Below, piece after piece: positions 6,768-14,508 of a stretch of DNA of 53,849 nt. How positions within the stretch are numbered: position 1 is the stretch's first letter; each line of letters starts with the position of its first letter. The DNA is from Candidatus Nitromaritima sp. SCGC AAA288-L16 (GTDB taxonomy: Bacteria > Nitrospinota > Nitrospinia > Nitrospinales > VA-1), in contig AQTY01000009.1 of NCBI GenBank assembly GCA_000372225.1, positions 3,963-57,811 of the forward strand, written 5' to 3'. The notes under the pieces are model-generated. The model saw nothing but the letters and a program-made list of their open reading frames with translations, did no database searches and was not told the origin of the DNA. A program made the position numbers and the translations under genes.

Positions 6768-7469
6768 ATGAAAACCAAATCACTCACATTCTTACTCGCA
6801 CTCACTTTTCTGTTTTTGTTTAGTGGTTCTTCTGTCGTGTTTGCGGATGACTTCCAAGATGGTTGGGATGCATACCAAAAACAAGATTACAAAACAGCAT
6901 ACAAGTTAATTGCCCCATTAGCAAAACAGGGGAATGCATCAGCACAAAACTACTTGGGTTTTATGTATTACAAGGGACTAGGAGTTCTACAAGACTATAA
7001 AGAAGCAGTCAGGTTATATCGTCTTGCTGCAGTACAGGGATTTGCAGATGCACAGCATCGCTTGGGTTTTATGTATCACAAGGGACTAGGAGTTCTACAA
7101 GACTATAAAGAAGCAGTCACGTTATATCGTCTTGCTGCAGAACAGGGAAATGCACCGGCACAAAATAAATTGGGGATTATGTATCACAACGGACTAGGAG
7201 TTCTACAAGACTATAAAGAAGCAATCAGGTGGTATCGTGTTGCTGCAGAACAGGAAAATGCACCGGCACAAAATAAATTGGGGATTATGTATGCAGAGGG
7301 AACAGGGGTTCCACAAGATTATACATTAGCACATATGTGGTGGAACATCGGTGCTTCTAGTGGGCACAAAGGTTGTGTGAGAAATAGAAAGAAAGTAGAA
7401 AAGAAAATGACTAAACAACAAATAGAAAAAGCACAAGAGATGGCAAGAAACTGGAAACCAAAGAAATGA
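6768..7469 (+). CDS. Exported Sel1-like repeat protein
   Basis: A 233-residue protein. The signal peptide MKTKSLTFLLALTFLFLFSG is followed by a VFA-DD cleavage region. An N-terminal TPR-like segment (DGWDAYQKQDYKTAYKLIAP) leads into about four Sel1 repeats of the DAQHRLGFMYHKGLGVLQDY type and the family tail QQIEKAQEMARNWKPKK. It probably acts in the periplasm as a binding solenoid. It is a paralogue of the 5496 gene, from which it differs by having a signal peptide. Its stop overlaps an orphan leader ATG by ATGA, exactly as at the 5496/6239 junction. Confidence 0.85.
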   Translation: MKTKSLTFLLALTFLFLFSGSSVVFADDFQDGWDAYQKQDYKTAYKLIAPLAKQGNASAQNYLGFMYYKGLGVLQDYKEAVRLYRLAAVQGFADAQHRLGFMYHKGLGVLQDYKEAVTLYRLAAEQGNAPAQNKLGIMYHNGLGVLQDYKEAIRWYRVAAEQENAPAQNKLGIMYAEGTGVPQDYTLAHMWWNIGASSGHKGCVRNRKKVEKKMTKQQIEKAQEMARNWKPKK

Positions 7470-7546
7470 AAACCAAACCACTCACATTCTTACTATCACT
7501 TACTTTTCTGTTTTTGTTTAGTTACTCCATTAAAGTAGCGGTTTAA
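7466..7546 (+). pseudogene. Orphan signal-peptide remnant of a Sel1-cassette gene
   Basis: The frame MKTKPLTFLLSLTFLFLFS, then YSIKVAV and a stop, is nearly identical to the leaders of the 6239 and 6768 genes but has no mature domain. It starts within the stop of the previous gene. It marks the edge of a deleted cassette, immediately before the SUI1 gene. Confidence 0.7.
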
Positions 7547-7548
7547 TA

Positions 7549-7896
7549 ATGCCTAGGGATCGAGTTGTCTACTCCACCGAACAAGGTAGAATCTGTCCCG
7601 ACTGTAGTAATCCCGTCAACCAATGCACCTGTCGCAAACAGACATCACCATCCGGTGATGGTAACGTACGAGTCTCCCGTGAGACCAAGGGCAGAAAAGG
7701 TAAAGGTGTCACGTTGATTAAAGGGCTCGATATGGATGCTACTACCCTAGCATTGATGGGCAAGAAGCTCAAAGTGATGTGCGGTTCTGGCGGTACGGTC
7801 AAAGAAGGCGTCATCGAGATCCAAGGCGACCATGTTGAACGTATACTTGACTATTTGAAGAAGCACGGCGTGAAGGCCAAACGGGCTGGTGGGTGA
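7549..7896 (+). CDS. yciH: SUI1/eIF1-family translation factor (YciH-like)
   Basis: A 115-residue protein. The N-terminus has a zinc-knuckle-like CPDC...CTC pattern (residues 16-28). A basic linker leads to the SUI1 domain (residues 50-112): KGVTLIKGLDMDATTLALMG, then the classic loop KVMCGSGGTVKEGVIEIQGD and a final HVERILDYLKKHG. Bacterial YciH resembles eukaryotic eIF1 and can affect initiation fidelity on the 30S subunit. Its G+C is higher than that of the adjacent Sel1 genes. It ends 26 bp before the broken integrase, so it could be element cargo or a chromosomal gene caught next to it. Confidence 0.9.
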   Translation: MPRDRVVYSTEQGRICPDCSNPVNQCTCRKQTSPSGDGNVRVSRETKGRKGKGVTLIKGLDMDATTLALMGKKLKVMCGSGGTVKEGVIEIQGDHVERILDYLKKHGVKAKRAGG

Positions 7897-7922
7897 AGAT
7901 GATGAATATTAAATTGAGCTAA

Positions 7923-8983
7923 CTATTCAAATATCTTTTTATTCATTTTTTCTAAGACGGTTGCTTTATGGTCCTCTGATAGGTGGCTGTATCGTTTCAC
8001 CATCTGTAATGTCTTGTGTTAGTATATCAGCAATCTCTAGTAGTGTCGCTCCGCTCATGGCTAAGTAGGATGCCGTTGAATGACGAAGGTCATGAAACCT
8101 AAAGTCAGTTATTGTAGATCTTTTTATAGCTTTTTCCCAAGCGGTGCGAATACAACAACTCTTGGTTTTATCTTCAGGAGAGTGAAATATAAAATCATCC
8201 ATAGAGTTAAAGTCATTAGCTTTAAGTTGTTCGATTAGCTGTAACGAAGTTGCAACGAGTGGCACGGCCCTTCGTTCACCGTTTTTTGTTTCCTGAATGA
8301 CTATACGTCTGTTATGAAAATCAATGTCTCTCCATCTTAATCCCAGAATCTCCCCCTTGCGCATGCCGGTGGATAAAGCAAGAACAACAATTATGTAAAG
8401 AAAAGAACTTCTGCTTTCTCTGCATGCCTTAAGCAAACGTTCCCGTTCTTTCTCAATCAAGAAACCTTACCCTGCCTCTGGGTTCTTTAAGTTTTCTGGT
8501 ATTCAGCACTGGATTAAAATTGATCCAGTCCCATTCTTTCCAGGCAATCGTAAAGGCATGACTGAGTACTGCAAGATATCTGTTGACCGTAGCAGCTGAT
8601 CGTAGAGTGCCGTAATGGGTTTGCCCCTTTTTAAGTTCATCTCTAAACTCAGAGATCATAGCCGAGGAAACCGCAGACAACCTGCAGTAACCAAGTTTTA
8701 TTTTCCACCAGTTGAGTTGGTGTGTTTGTATCGCAATATCATTTTTATCCGGCATGACCTGCGAAACATATCGATCAACCAATTCTCCCAGTGTGTGCTG
8801 TTTATTTTTTATACTGCAGTTGAGGTTTGTTGATCGAAGTTCCTCTTCTTTTTTTTGACTCCATCTACGAGCATCAGTACGTTTGTCAAAGGTTGCCGAT
8901 TTTGCAGGGGAGCCCTTGATTCTGACAAGAGCACGGTAAGTGGTTCTGCCTTCTTTAGTGATTCTTTTTTGGATAGAAGCCAT
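7923..8983 (-). pseudogene. Tyrosine recombinase/integrase, two frameshifts
   Basis: A phage-type integrase with an Arm-type N-terminal domain (MASIQKRITKEGRTTYRALV), a core-binding domain and a catalytic domain with the first Arg in LSTGMRKGEILGLRWRD and the HxxR box HDLRHS. The frame breaks near 8455 (...RVRFL/IEKERERLL) and again near 8025. Beyond that, another frame continues with HKTLQMVKRYSHLSEDHKAT carrying the catalytic Tyr, and ends at 7923. As read, no single protein has the full active site. The start has GAGGAATA upstream. It points away from the tRNA-Leu fragment at 9092-9150. Sequencing error is possible, but two separate breaks favour decay. Confidence 0.88.
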
Positions 8984-8998
8984 TATTCCTCAAGGTTT

Positions 8999-9019
8999 GG
9001 TGTACCACAACTGTACCTT
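8999..9019 (+). repeat. TGTACC repeat pair near integrase start (right end)
   Basis: TGTACCAC at 9001-9008 and TGTACCTT at 9012-9019 have the same core and direction as the copies at 618-639, 751-760 and 2838-2847. They lie between the integrase start and the tRNA-Leu fragment, so they may be arm-type recombination sites or an autoregulatory operator. Confidence 0.45.
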
Positions 9020-9088
9020 GAGGCATTTTCCGGCTGGAAACGGTGGGTCTAACGGGACTGGATATACTTGCTAAAGACTTGATTCATC

Positions 9089-9150
9089 TACTGGTGCCGA
9101 AGGACGGACTCGAACCGTCACGGGGTTGCCCCCACTGGATTTTGAATCCA
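9089..9150 (-). repeat. tRNA-Leu 3' fragment, putative attachment site
   Basis: An exact 62-bp direct repeat of 478-539, covering the 3' part of tRNA-Leu from the anticodon loop through CCA. The sequence diverges abruptly at 9151, with no 5' half. It lies 106 bp from the integrase start. Such truncated tRNA 3' ends mark att sites of tyrosine-recombinase elements. Confidence 0.85.
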
Positions 9151-9215
9151 ATCAGTCCTCCAAATTAGTCTAATTAGGTGTTTAAATACAACAACTTACT
9201 AAAGTGGCATAGACG

Positions 9216-9239
9216 ATGATACCACTTATGATACCACTT
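9216..9239 (+). repeat. Tandem 12-bp repeat outside the tRNA fragment
   Basis: ATGATACCACTT occurs twice back to back (9216-9227 and 9228-9239). It shares the TACCAC core with the 618-639 repeats but lies on the other side of the tRNA fragment. It may be the arm-type site of a second, neighbouring element. Confidence 0.45.
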
Positions 9240-9265
9240 TTTCCTTTCAAATAATCGATACCTTT

Positions 9266-9329
9266 AAATACGAAATCCGTTTCGTATTTCATTTGGTGTA
9301 ATTCTATAATCTGTAATCACACGATTACA
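9266..9329. repeat. Two inverted repeats after the lipoprotein operon
   Basis: A perfect 10-bp stem with TCCG loop (9266-9289, arms AAATACGAAA/TTTCGTATTT) and a 7-bp stem with ACAC loop (9312-9329, TGTAATC/GATTACA). Both lie just downstream of the minus-strand gene ending at 9339 and may terminate that operon, though neither has a strong T tract. Confidence 0.4.
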
Positions 9330-9338
9330 AGATTACAG

Positions 9339-9905
9339 TTAATCACTTAAATTATTTTTATCAGAAGATGAATTTTTCTGAGGACTATTTAAATCATTAT
9401 ACTTTTTCTTAATGTCATCGGGTACATCGATACCACTAGTCATCATTGCTTCCCTTTGAGTAACTATCCAGATGGCATCGACAACTTTGGGATCAATTTG
9501 TGCTTTGCCATTTATAACCATCTGAATCCTCATTTTTGTCCTTTTATCGTTTGGACCCTTTTGTAAAAGTAATGTGATTTCCTTTTTGATGGCTGATGTG
9601 TCAGCAAACATGGCAAAAACACCTAAGTAGGGAACCATACTTAAGGCCATTTGACCTCTTTTCGCATCGATATTGGGGTTTATAGTGTCTCCTTCTATAA
9701 TTCCTGCATCTTTTTCGGAGTGATGAATTGTAAAACCTAATGCAAAGAAAGCATGAGCAGCGGATGTATAAGCTATTTCAAAATTAGAGTCTATATATCT
9801 TGTTTCTATAGCTCTTGTCACCAACTGCCCTGGGTTATTAGGAGTCGTTTGACACCCTATCAATAAAATCAGAACGATCAAGCCAATTATTTTTTTGCTT
9901 TTCAT
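9339..9905 (-). CDS. Hypothetical lipoprotein
   Basis: A 188-residue protein. The lipoprotein signal ends LLIGC with Cys18 as the lipidation site. The middle (residues 35-150) contains a hydrophobic stretch QMALSMVPYLGVFAMFAD and a positively charged beta-like region (KKEITLLLQKGPNDKRTKMRIQ). The C-terminus is Ser/Lys/Asn-rich and disordered. The pattern of a lipoprotein with a DUF-like alpha/beta core that compares two states is common in envelope assembly, but no family was recognised. It starts three bases after the upstream lipoprotein gene, so the two form an operon between two tRNA-Leu copies. Confidence 0.65.
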   Translation of the reverse strand: MKSKKIIGLIVLILLIGCQTTPNNPGQLVTRAIETRYIDSNFEIAYTSAAHAFFALGFTIHHSEKDAGIIEGDTINPNIDAKRGQMALSMVPYLGVFAMFADTSAIKKEITLLLQKGPNDKRTKMRIQMVINGKAQIDPKVVDAIWIVTQREAMMTSGIDVPDDIKKKYNDLNSPQKNSSSDKNNLSD

Positions 9906-9908
9906 AAA

Positions 9909-10331
9909 TTAGAATTTTGTAACACTTAGTTTGTAATCAATTAAAATGTCATCCTTAAAATACAATAAGAGAAAAACTGTTCTTGTTGTCTCGCTAGACT
10001 GTCCTTGTTTATACCCTGCTCCTCCAATAACTCCCCCACCAAGCCCACCAATCCCAATCCCGAATCCTTTGTATGCAGACTCTCTTGAGATCTTATCGTA
10101 CCCCCACATCTCAATATTATTTTCATGCGTAACTAAATCAGGGGGTCCAAAAAATTCCATGACCTTAAACTTAGTCGACTCTCCTTTCTTTAGGGTAGTC
10201 GTTATCATTCCAGGTGTTAAGTTAGTTTCGTTCTTGGAAATACTATTTGGTGGGGATCCGGAAGCGCATGAACAAATAATGACAAACGCAATGGGGAGAA
10301 CTAGGCACCGTGAAAAAATATTTTTTTTCAT
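9909..10331 (-). CDS. SmpA/OmlA (BamE)-like lipoprotein
   Basis: A 140-residue protein from ATG 10331; an in-frame start 17 codons earlier would spoil the signal peptide. The lipobox is IICSC with Cys22. Residues 40-80 (TTTLKKGESTKFKVMEFFGP, then PDLVTHENNIEMWGY) fit the SmpA/OmlA pattern of a short strand, 'G.ST..eV...fG.P', then strands. A Gly-rich hydrophobic segment (GFGIGIGGLGGGVIGGAGY) could associate with membrane. BamE-like proteins serve the outer-membrane beta-barrel assembly complex, but many paralogues with this fold do other jobs. It is the first gene of a two-gene operon. Confidence 0.65.
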   Translation of the reverse strand: MKKNIFSRCLVLPIAFVIICSCASGSPPNSISKNETNLTPGMITTTLKKGESTKFKVMEFFGPPDLVTHENNIEMWGYDKISRESAYKGFGIGIGGLGGGVIGGAGYKQGQSSETTRTVFLLLYFKDDILIDYKLSVTKF

Positions 10332-10451
10332 GATATTACATCGTACTGTAAATAATGATTTAAGTTTAACATCAATCAACACTCATCACAATTGGATGAA
10401 ATACGGTAATACCGGGGAAAACCCAATACCCCCTTATCCCCTTGATATAAC

Positions 10452-10538
10452 TGGTTCAGAAGGACGGACTCGAACCGTCACGAGGTTGCCCTCACTGGAT
10501 TTTGAATCCAGCGCGTCTACCAATTCCACCACTTCGGC
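10452..10538 (-). tRNA. tRNA-Leu(CAA)-like copy with damaged acceptor stem, possible pseudogene
   Basis: 87 nt on the minus strand, with the same 5' half as the copy at 481-567 and the same anticodon loop TTCAAAA. The variable arm differs by a compensatory pair (GAGG/CCTC), so it evolved under pairing selection. The 3' acceptor strand reads CTTCTGA instead of CTTCGGC, giving mismatches at pairs 1-72 and 3-70, although CCA is still encoded. Its 3' flank (about 10420-10450) resembles that of the complete copy. The damaged 3' end fits a tail swapped or worn by element integration. Confidence 0.75.
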
Positions 10539-10770
10539 CTGATATTTACCGCAATAAACAAATTTTTGGAACGCACTATTTCTACATCTATTCTAAAAAC
10601 TGTGAAGCCACACCGATATAAATTTATAAAATTATATCAAATTTGTCTAAAAATAAATATGTCCGGTCATCGATTTTATCAACATAATGAAATATTTCTA
10701 CCGAAGTTTATATACCGATTACCGTCTTGCAATTATGCCAGCCATTAAGGGGTAAATAATTTTAAAACCA

Positions 10771-12564
10771 TTAACGTCTTATTTCTTTTCTAATTTTCTT
10801 GATTAGAATTCGGATATTGTCCGCTTCTTTTTGATTGGGATCGATAGATAGAGCTCTCGAAAAATAGACTGCAGCTTCTTTAGGTTTTTTTAAATGAAAA
10901 TAGTAAATAATACCAAGGTTTCTCATAGAAAGAGCATAATCAGGTTTAATCTCGACAGCCCGTTTTAAGTGAAATTCCGCTAGTTTAATTTGCTTTCGCT
11001 GTAGATATATTTCTCCAAGCAATTCATGTGTCTCTGGAATTTTTGGTCTTATCAAGGCTGCCGTCTGCAACAATCGTAGCGCATCTTCCTCGCGACCTTT
11101 TTTAAAATAAAGATTTCCTAAATTATAGTTTGTATTAAAAATATTGGGATTTAGATCCAGCGCTTTTTCAAAATATTCAACTGCTAAATCAATATTTCCA
11201 GTTATGGTATAAGCGTGCGCTAAATTGATTACGGGACGAATCTTTTGTGGCGATTTTTTTAATGTGTCATTCCAAAGCGATACTTCACTTGCCCAAATTT
11301 GATTTCTTTGTATTGTTAGCCCCGAAAATATAATTGATATAAAAATACTAACCACCAGGATAATATTTTTGCACTTTGTTGAGTGGTTAGAAAAAACCAA
11401 ATGTGGCACCTTATATACACAAAACGCTATTACCGCATAAAATGAATACGAAGCAAGATAAGTCCTGTGTTCAGCAGCTAAATCGCTGAGAGTAATGATT
11501 GATGAAGACGGCGATAAAACTATTAGAAACCAACAAATAAAATATAATAAAAGGCGATTTTCTTTAGCTCGACAACAAAAATAAATTAATCCTGCGATGC
11601 CTATTAATGCTGTAATAAATTTCCACGACCACCATTCAGTTATTAATTGGATATCAGGATCTATATTTAAATTAAACGGAAATAATAATAACTTGAAGTA
11701 ATAATAGAAAATTACAGAGGGTTGGGTAAGCATATAGTTTAGCCTACCGATATCTTCGCCCGCGGTCGATTCGCCAATTAAAAATAATTCGTCCGTCAAT
11801 AGCTTATGAAATAATAAACTAATCCCGATCAAAAAAATAAACCCTATACCCCACTTTCGCTTGTTCAACCAACGAATAGATGGTGATTCTGATTCTTGTC
11901 CGAAAAGGAAATATAACAACAACATTAATGGAAGGGTTATTAGCGTCTGTTTAACACTAAACCCTAAAATGAATGCGATAGAGATAATAAATAAAATTAG
12001 AACCTTAAAGCCTGTTTTTATAGGACGGTCTTTAACAAGATAAATCTGGAATAATAAAAAAGAACTTAGATAAAAGGTTCCCGCAAAAACTTCGGAACGG
12101 CTCATTATATAAATAACCGACTCAGTCTGAATAGGGTGTATTAAAAAAAGTACTGCTGTAAAAAGGGCTAGAAACCGTATCTCATCATCTTTAGATTGAC
12201 AATTAATTGACCTAAAATAACACCATATCCGCAACGTTATAAAATAAACCAATACTGAATTAATAAGGTGTAATGACAGATTAAGGAGATGGTAACCAAA
12301 CGTCCGGAAACCATCCAAATGAACGTTAAAAGCAAGGGAGATTTGTAGTAATCCTCGATGAATAAATTCTTTCCAGAGATAATTTATATTCAGTTGCTCA
12401 TTGATGTTGTCTAATCGATGGTGATTGGTTATATATGCTACCGTATCGAATTGAAAAGGATTCTGTAAGTGGTTTCCATAAACAAGACTTCCTAGAACCA
12501 AAATAAAAAGACAGGATCTAAAGTGAACACGATGATATAATGATTTTTTTATTAAAGCCTTCAT
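10771..12564 (-). CDS. TMTC-like membrane protein with C-terminal TPR (paralogue 3)
   Basis: A 597-residue protein. About ten transmembrane helices occupy residues 15-410, followed by four to five TPRs (residues 430-590, for example AVEYFEKALDLNPNIFNTNY). The layout and conserved segments (GYHLLNLSLHLINSVLVYF; HPIQTESVIYIMSRSEV; DLAAEHRTYLASY) match the GT-C-like TMTC family, whose animal members are O-mannosyltransferases using dolichyl-phosphate mannose. The first-loop motif reads PFQFDTVAYI, so the second Asp of the usual DD pair is missing, unlike in its two neighbours. Its start overlaps the stop of the upstream paralogue by four bases. Confidence 0.8.
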   Translation of the reverse strand: MKALIKKSLYHRVHFRSCLFILVLGSLVYGNHLQNPFQFDTVAYITNHHRLDNINEQLNINYLWKEFIHRGLLQISLAFNVHLDGFRTFGYHLLNLSLHLINSVLVYFITLRIWCYFRSINCQSKDDEIRFLALFTAVLFLIHPIQTESVIYIMSRSEVFAGTFYLSSFLLFQIYLVKDRPIKTGFKVLILFIISIAFILGFSVKQTLITLPLMLLLYFLFGQESESPSIRWLNKRKWGIGFIFLIGISLLFHKLLTDELFLIGESTAGEDIGRLNYMLTQPSVIFYYYFKLLLFPFNLNIDPDIQLITEWWSWKFITALIGIAGLIYFCCRAKENRLLLYFICWFLIVLSPSSSIITLSDLAAEHRTYLASYSFYAVIAFCVYKVPHLVFSNHSTKCKNIILVVSIFISIIFSGLTIQRNQIWASEVSLWNDTLKKSPQKIRPVINLAHAYTITGNIDLAVEYFEKALDLNPNIFNTNYNLGNLYFKKGREEDALRLLQTAALIRPKIPETHELLGEIYLQRKQIKLAEFHLKRAVEIKPDYALSMRNLGIIYYFHLKKPKEAAVYFSRALSIDPNQKEADNIRILIKKIRKEIRR

Positions 12565-14504
12565 CTTTTTGGAATATTATGAATTATTTCGACTACGTGA
12601 AGTAAACTGCGGGCTCGTGAGTCATTGGGTTTTCTTTTTATCACGGTTTTCAAGTGAGGAATTGCCTTGCTGAACTGCTTTTTAGCGATATATAAATTTG
12701 CTAAATTATTATGAACCGCGCTTTTATCTTCCATGGCTAGTGCTTTTTTAAATTCTAACTCAGCTTTATCCAAAGCTTTCAAGTTCCAAAAAATTACTCC
12801 AATATTATTTTGTGCTTCGACGTGATTTGGTTCTAATTCAAGAACCTTTCGGTATGATCTTAAGGCTGCGTCATATTGCTTCAGCATTCGAAAGGCATTC
12901 CCAAGTTCATGGTGATATAAGGAGCGATGATTTTTAACTTTGATTGCTTCTAACAAAAAAGGTAACGCTTCCGCGGGTTTGTTGAGCTTTAGCCTCATTA
13001 ATCCAGAGTTAAAAAATATCTGAGACCGGTTTGCTCCTAGTTTCAAGGCAAGGTCATATTTTAACTTGGCCTTATCCCATTCCTTATTTCTAGAGTCAAT
13101 ATGTCCCATATTTATATAAGGATCCGTGCTTGATGGAGAAAGAGCTGATGAAATCTCAAACGATTTTTGTGCTTCCTTCAATCGCTCTTTAGAAAGATAA
13201 GCTGTTCCCAAATTATTGTGTACCATTGATTTATACGGAGACTTCCTAACGGTATCTTCCCAGAGATTTATTTCTGATCGATAATCAAGGCTTCTTTCCA
13301 TAGTCAGAAATCCATAAATAACTAGAAGAATTATAAGTGTTGGAGGTATTACTTTGCTATGAGAGGCACTTCTTAAAAACAGTATTCCCAACCCCATGTT
13401 TATTCCAATTCCGGGTAGATAAGTTCTATGTTCCGTAGCAATTTGTTTTAATGGAATAATACTGGAAGTTGGTAGTATTGTAATTAATGCCCAGATAAAG
13501 GCACATTTTAGAAGAATTGATTTTTGATAAAATATACCAATGGCAATACCGATACCTATTATAAGTGATGCAATCCATTCCCAGTCGAAGAAACCTGATA
13601 CTAATCTTATGTCTGGTTCGAAATTAAGGTTGATAGGAAAAATTATTTTTACGAGATAATAGGAGATAACAACCTTAATTTGGGTCAATATATAAAGACC
13701 TCGATCGATCATATATGAATATGGATCATTTTTTATTACCAGCAAATTCCCCATTTGAACATAGCGATACAAAAGATAAATAATTAGGGGAATCAGAACT
13801 ACCGCTAATTCAGGAAGAAACTTGTGAAAGTTTTTTGTTGAAGACTGTACCCATAAATAAAGGATCGCTACAATTGGCAACGTAACAATTATTTCTTTAG
13901 TCCCCAGTCCTAAATAAAATAGAAATATGATAACTATAGGATAGTGAACATTTTTCCATTTATTCTTTTGCTTTTCTTTTGAATTGACAAACCTTATAAA
14001 AAGATAAAAAGAGGATAAATAAAATAGTGTTACTAACACGGAAGAACGGCTTGATATGTAGGTGATAGATTCTACATTTATCGGATTAAAAAGATGAATC
14101 AAGGATACTGCAAGAGGAAGCCTTTGAAAGGTAGGTGTAAGCGCGGGGTTTTCAATTGTCACAAGCTCCATCGTTAAAAAATAAAGTATTATTCCGACAC
14201 ACAGATGCAACATGAGATTAATTAAGTGGTACCCAAATACATCCAACTGGCCTATTGCATGATTCACCGAGAATGTGAAAAGTAAAATAGACCTATTAAA
14301 TATATTTTGAATCCCAACCATTTGTTGAAACTTGGATAGATTCTTTATATAGGGATTATCCTCAATGGCGTGGGCATCATCATATAGAAATGGGGAATGT
14401 ACTGTGGCAAAGAAAATTATGACCCCACAAACACAAATCAAAGCCAGGGCCTTGACTCTCGGTGAAAAAGGGAAATTATCCATAGTGGGATTTACATATT
14501 TCAT
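12561..14504 (-). CDS. TMTC-like membrane protein with C-terminal TPR (paralogue 2)
   Basis: A 647-residue protein. The same design as its neighbours: N-terminal GT-C-like polytopic part with the first-loop acidic pair intact (SPFLYDDAHAIEDNPYI), the NRSILLFTFSVNHAIG and GYHLINLMLHLCVG blocks, and HLFNPINVESITYISSRSSV. About six TPRs follow from residue 425 (SMVHNNLGTAYLSKERLKEA onward). It is likely an integral inner-membrane glycosyltransferase, or a relative with a TPR substrate-docking arm facing the periplasm. The sugar donor is unknown; polyprenyl-phosphate sugars are usual. It is four bases from the upstream gene and overlaps the downstream one. Confidence 0.82.
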   Translation of the reverse strand: MKYVNPTMDNFPFSPRVKALALICVCGVIIFFATVHSPFLYDDAHAIEDNPYIKNLSKFQQMVGIQNIFNRSILLFTFSVNHAIGQLDVFGYHLINLMLHLCVGIILYFLTMELVTIENPALTPTFQRLPLAVSLIHLFNPINVESITYISSRSSVLVTLFYLSSFYLFIRFVNSKEKQKNKWKNVHYPIVIIFLFYLGLGTKEIIVTLPIVAILYLWVQSSTKNFHKFLPELAVVLIPLIIYLLYRYVQMGNLLVIKNDPYSYMIDRGLYILTQIKVVISYYLVKIIFPINLNFEPDIRLVSGFFDWEWIASLIIGIGIAIGIFYQKSILLKCAFIWALITILPTSSIIPLKQIATEHRTYLPGIGINMGLGILFLRSASHSKVIPPTLIILLVIYGFLTMERSLDYRSEINLWEDTVRKSPYKSMVHNNLGTAYLSKERLKEAQKSFEISSALSPSSTDPYINMGHIDSRNKEWDKAKLKYDLALKLGANRSQIFFNSGLMRLKLNKPAEALPFLLEAIKVKNHRSLYHHELGNAFRMLKQYDAALRSYRKVLELEPNHVEAQNNIGVIFWNLKALDKAELEFKKALAMEDKSAVHNNLANLYIAKKQFSKAIPHLKTVIKRKPNDSRARSLLHVVEIIHNIPKR

Positions 14505-14508
14505 AAAC

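Noticed and set aside
9946..10542. 198-codon plus-strand frame
   Set aside because: Runs antisense to the BamE-like lipoprotein and across the tRNA-Leu copy; Pro-rich sequence is the reverse of the lipoprotein's Gly-rich segment.
10566..10748. 60-codon plus-strand frame beyond the third tRNA-Leu
   Set aside because: No ribosome-binding site, AT-driven composition; treated as non-coding.
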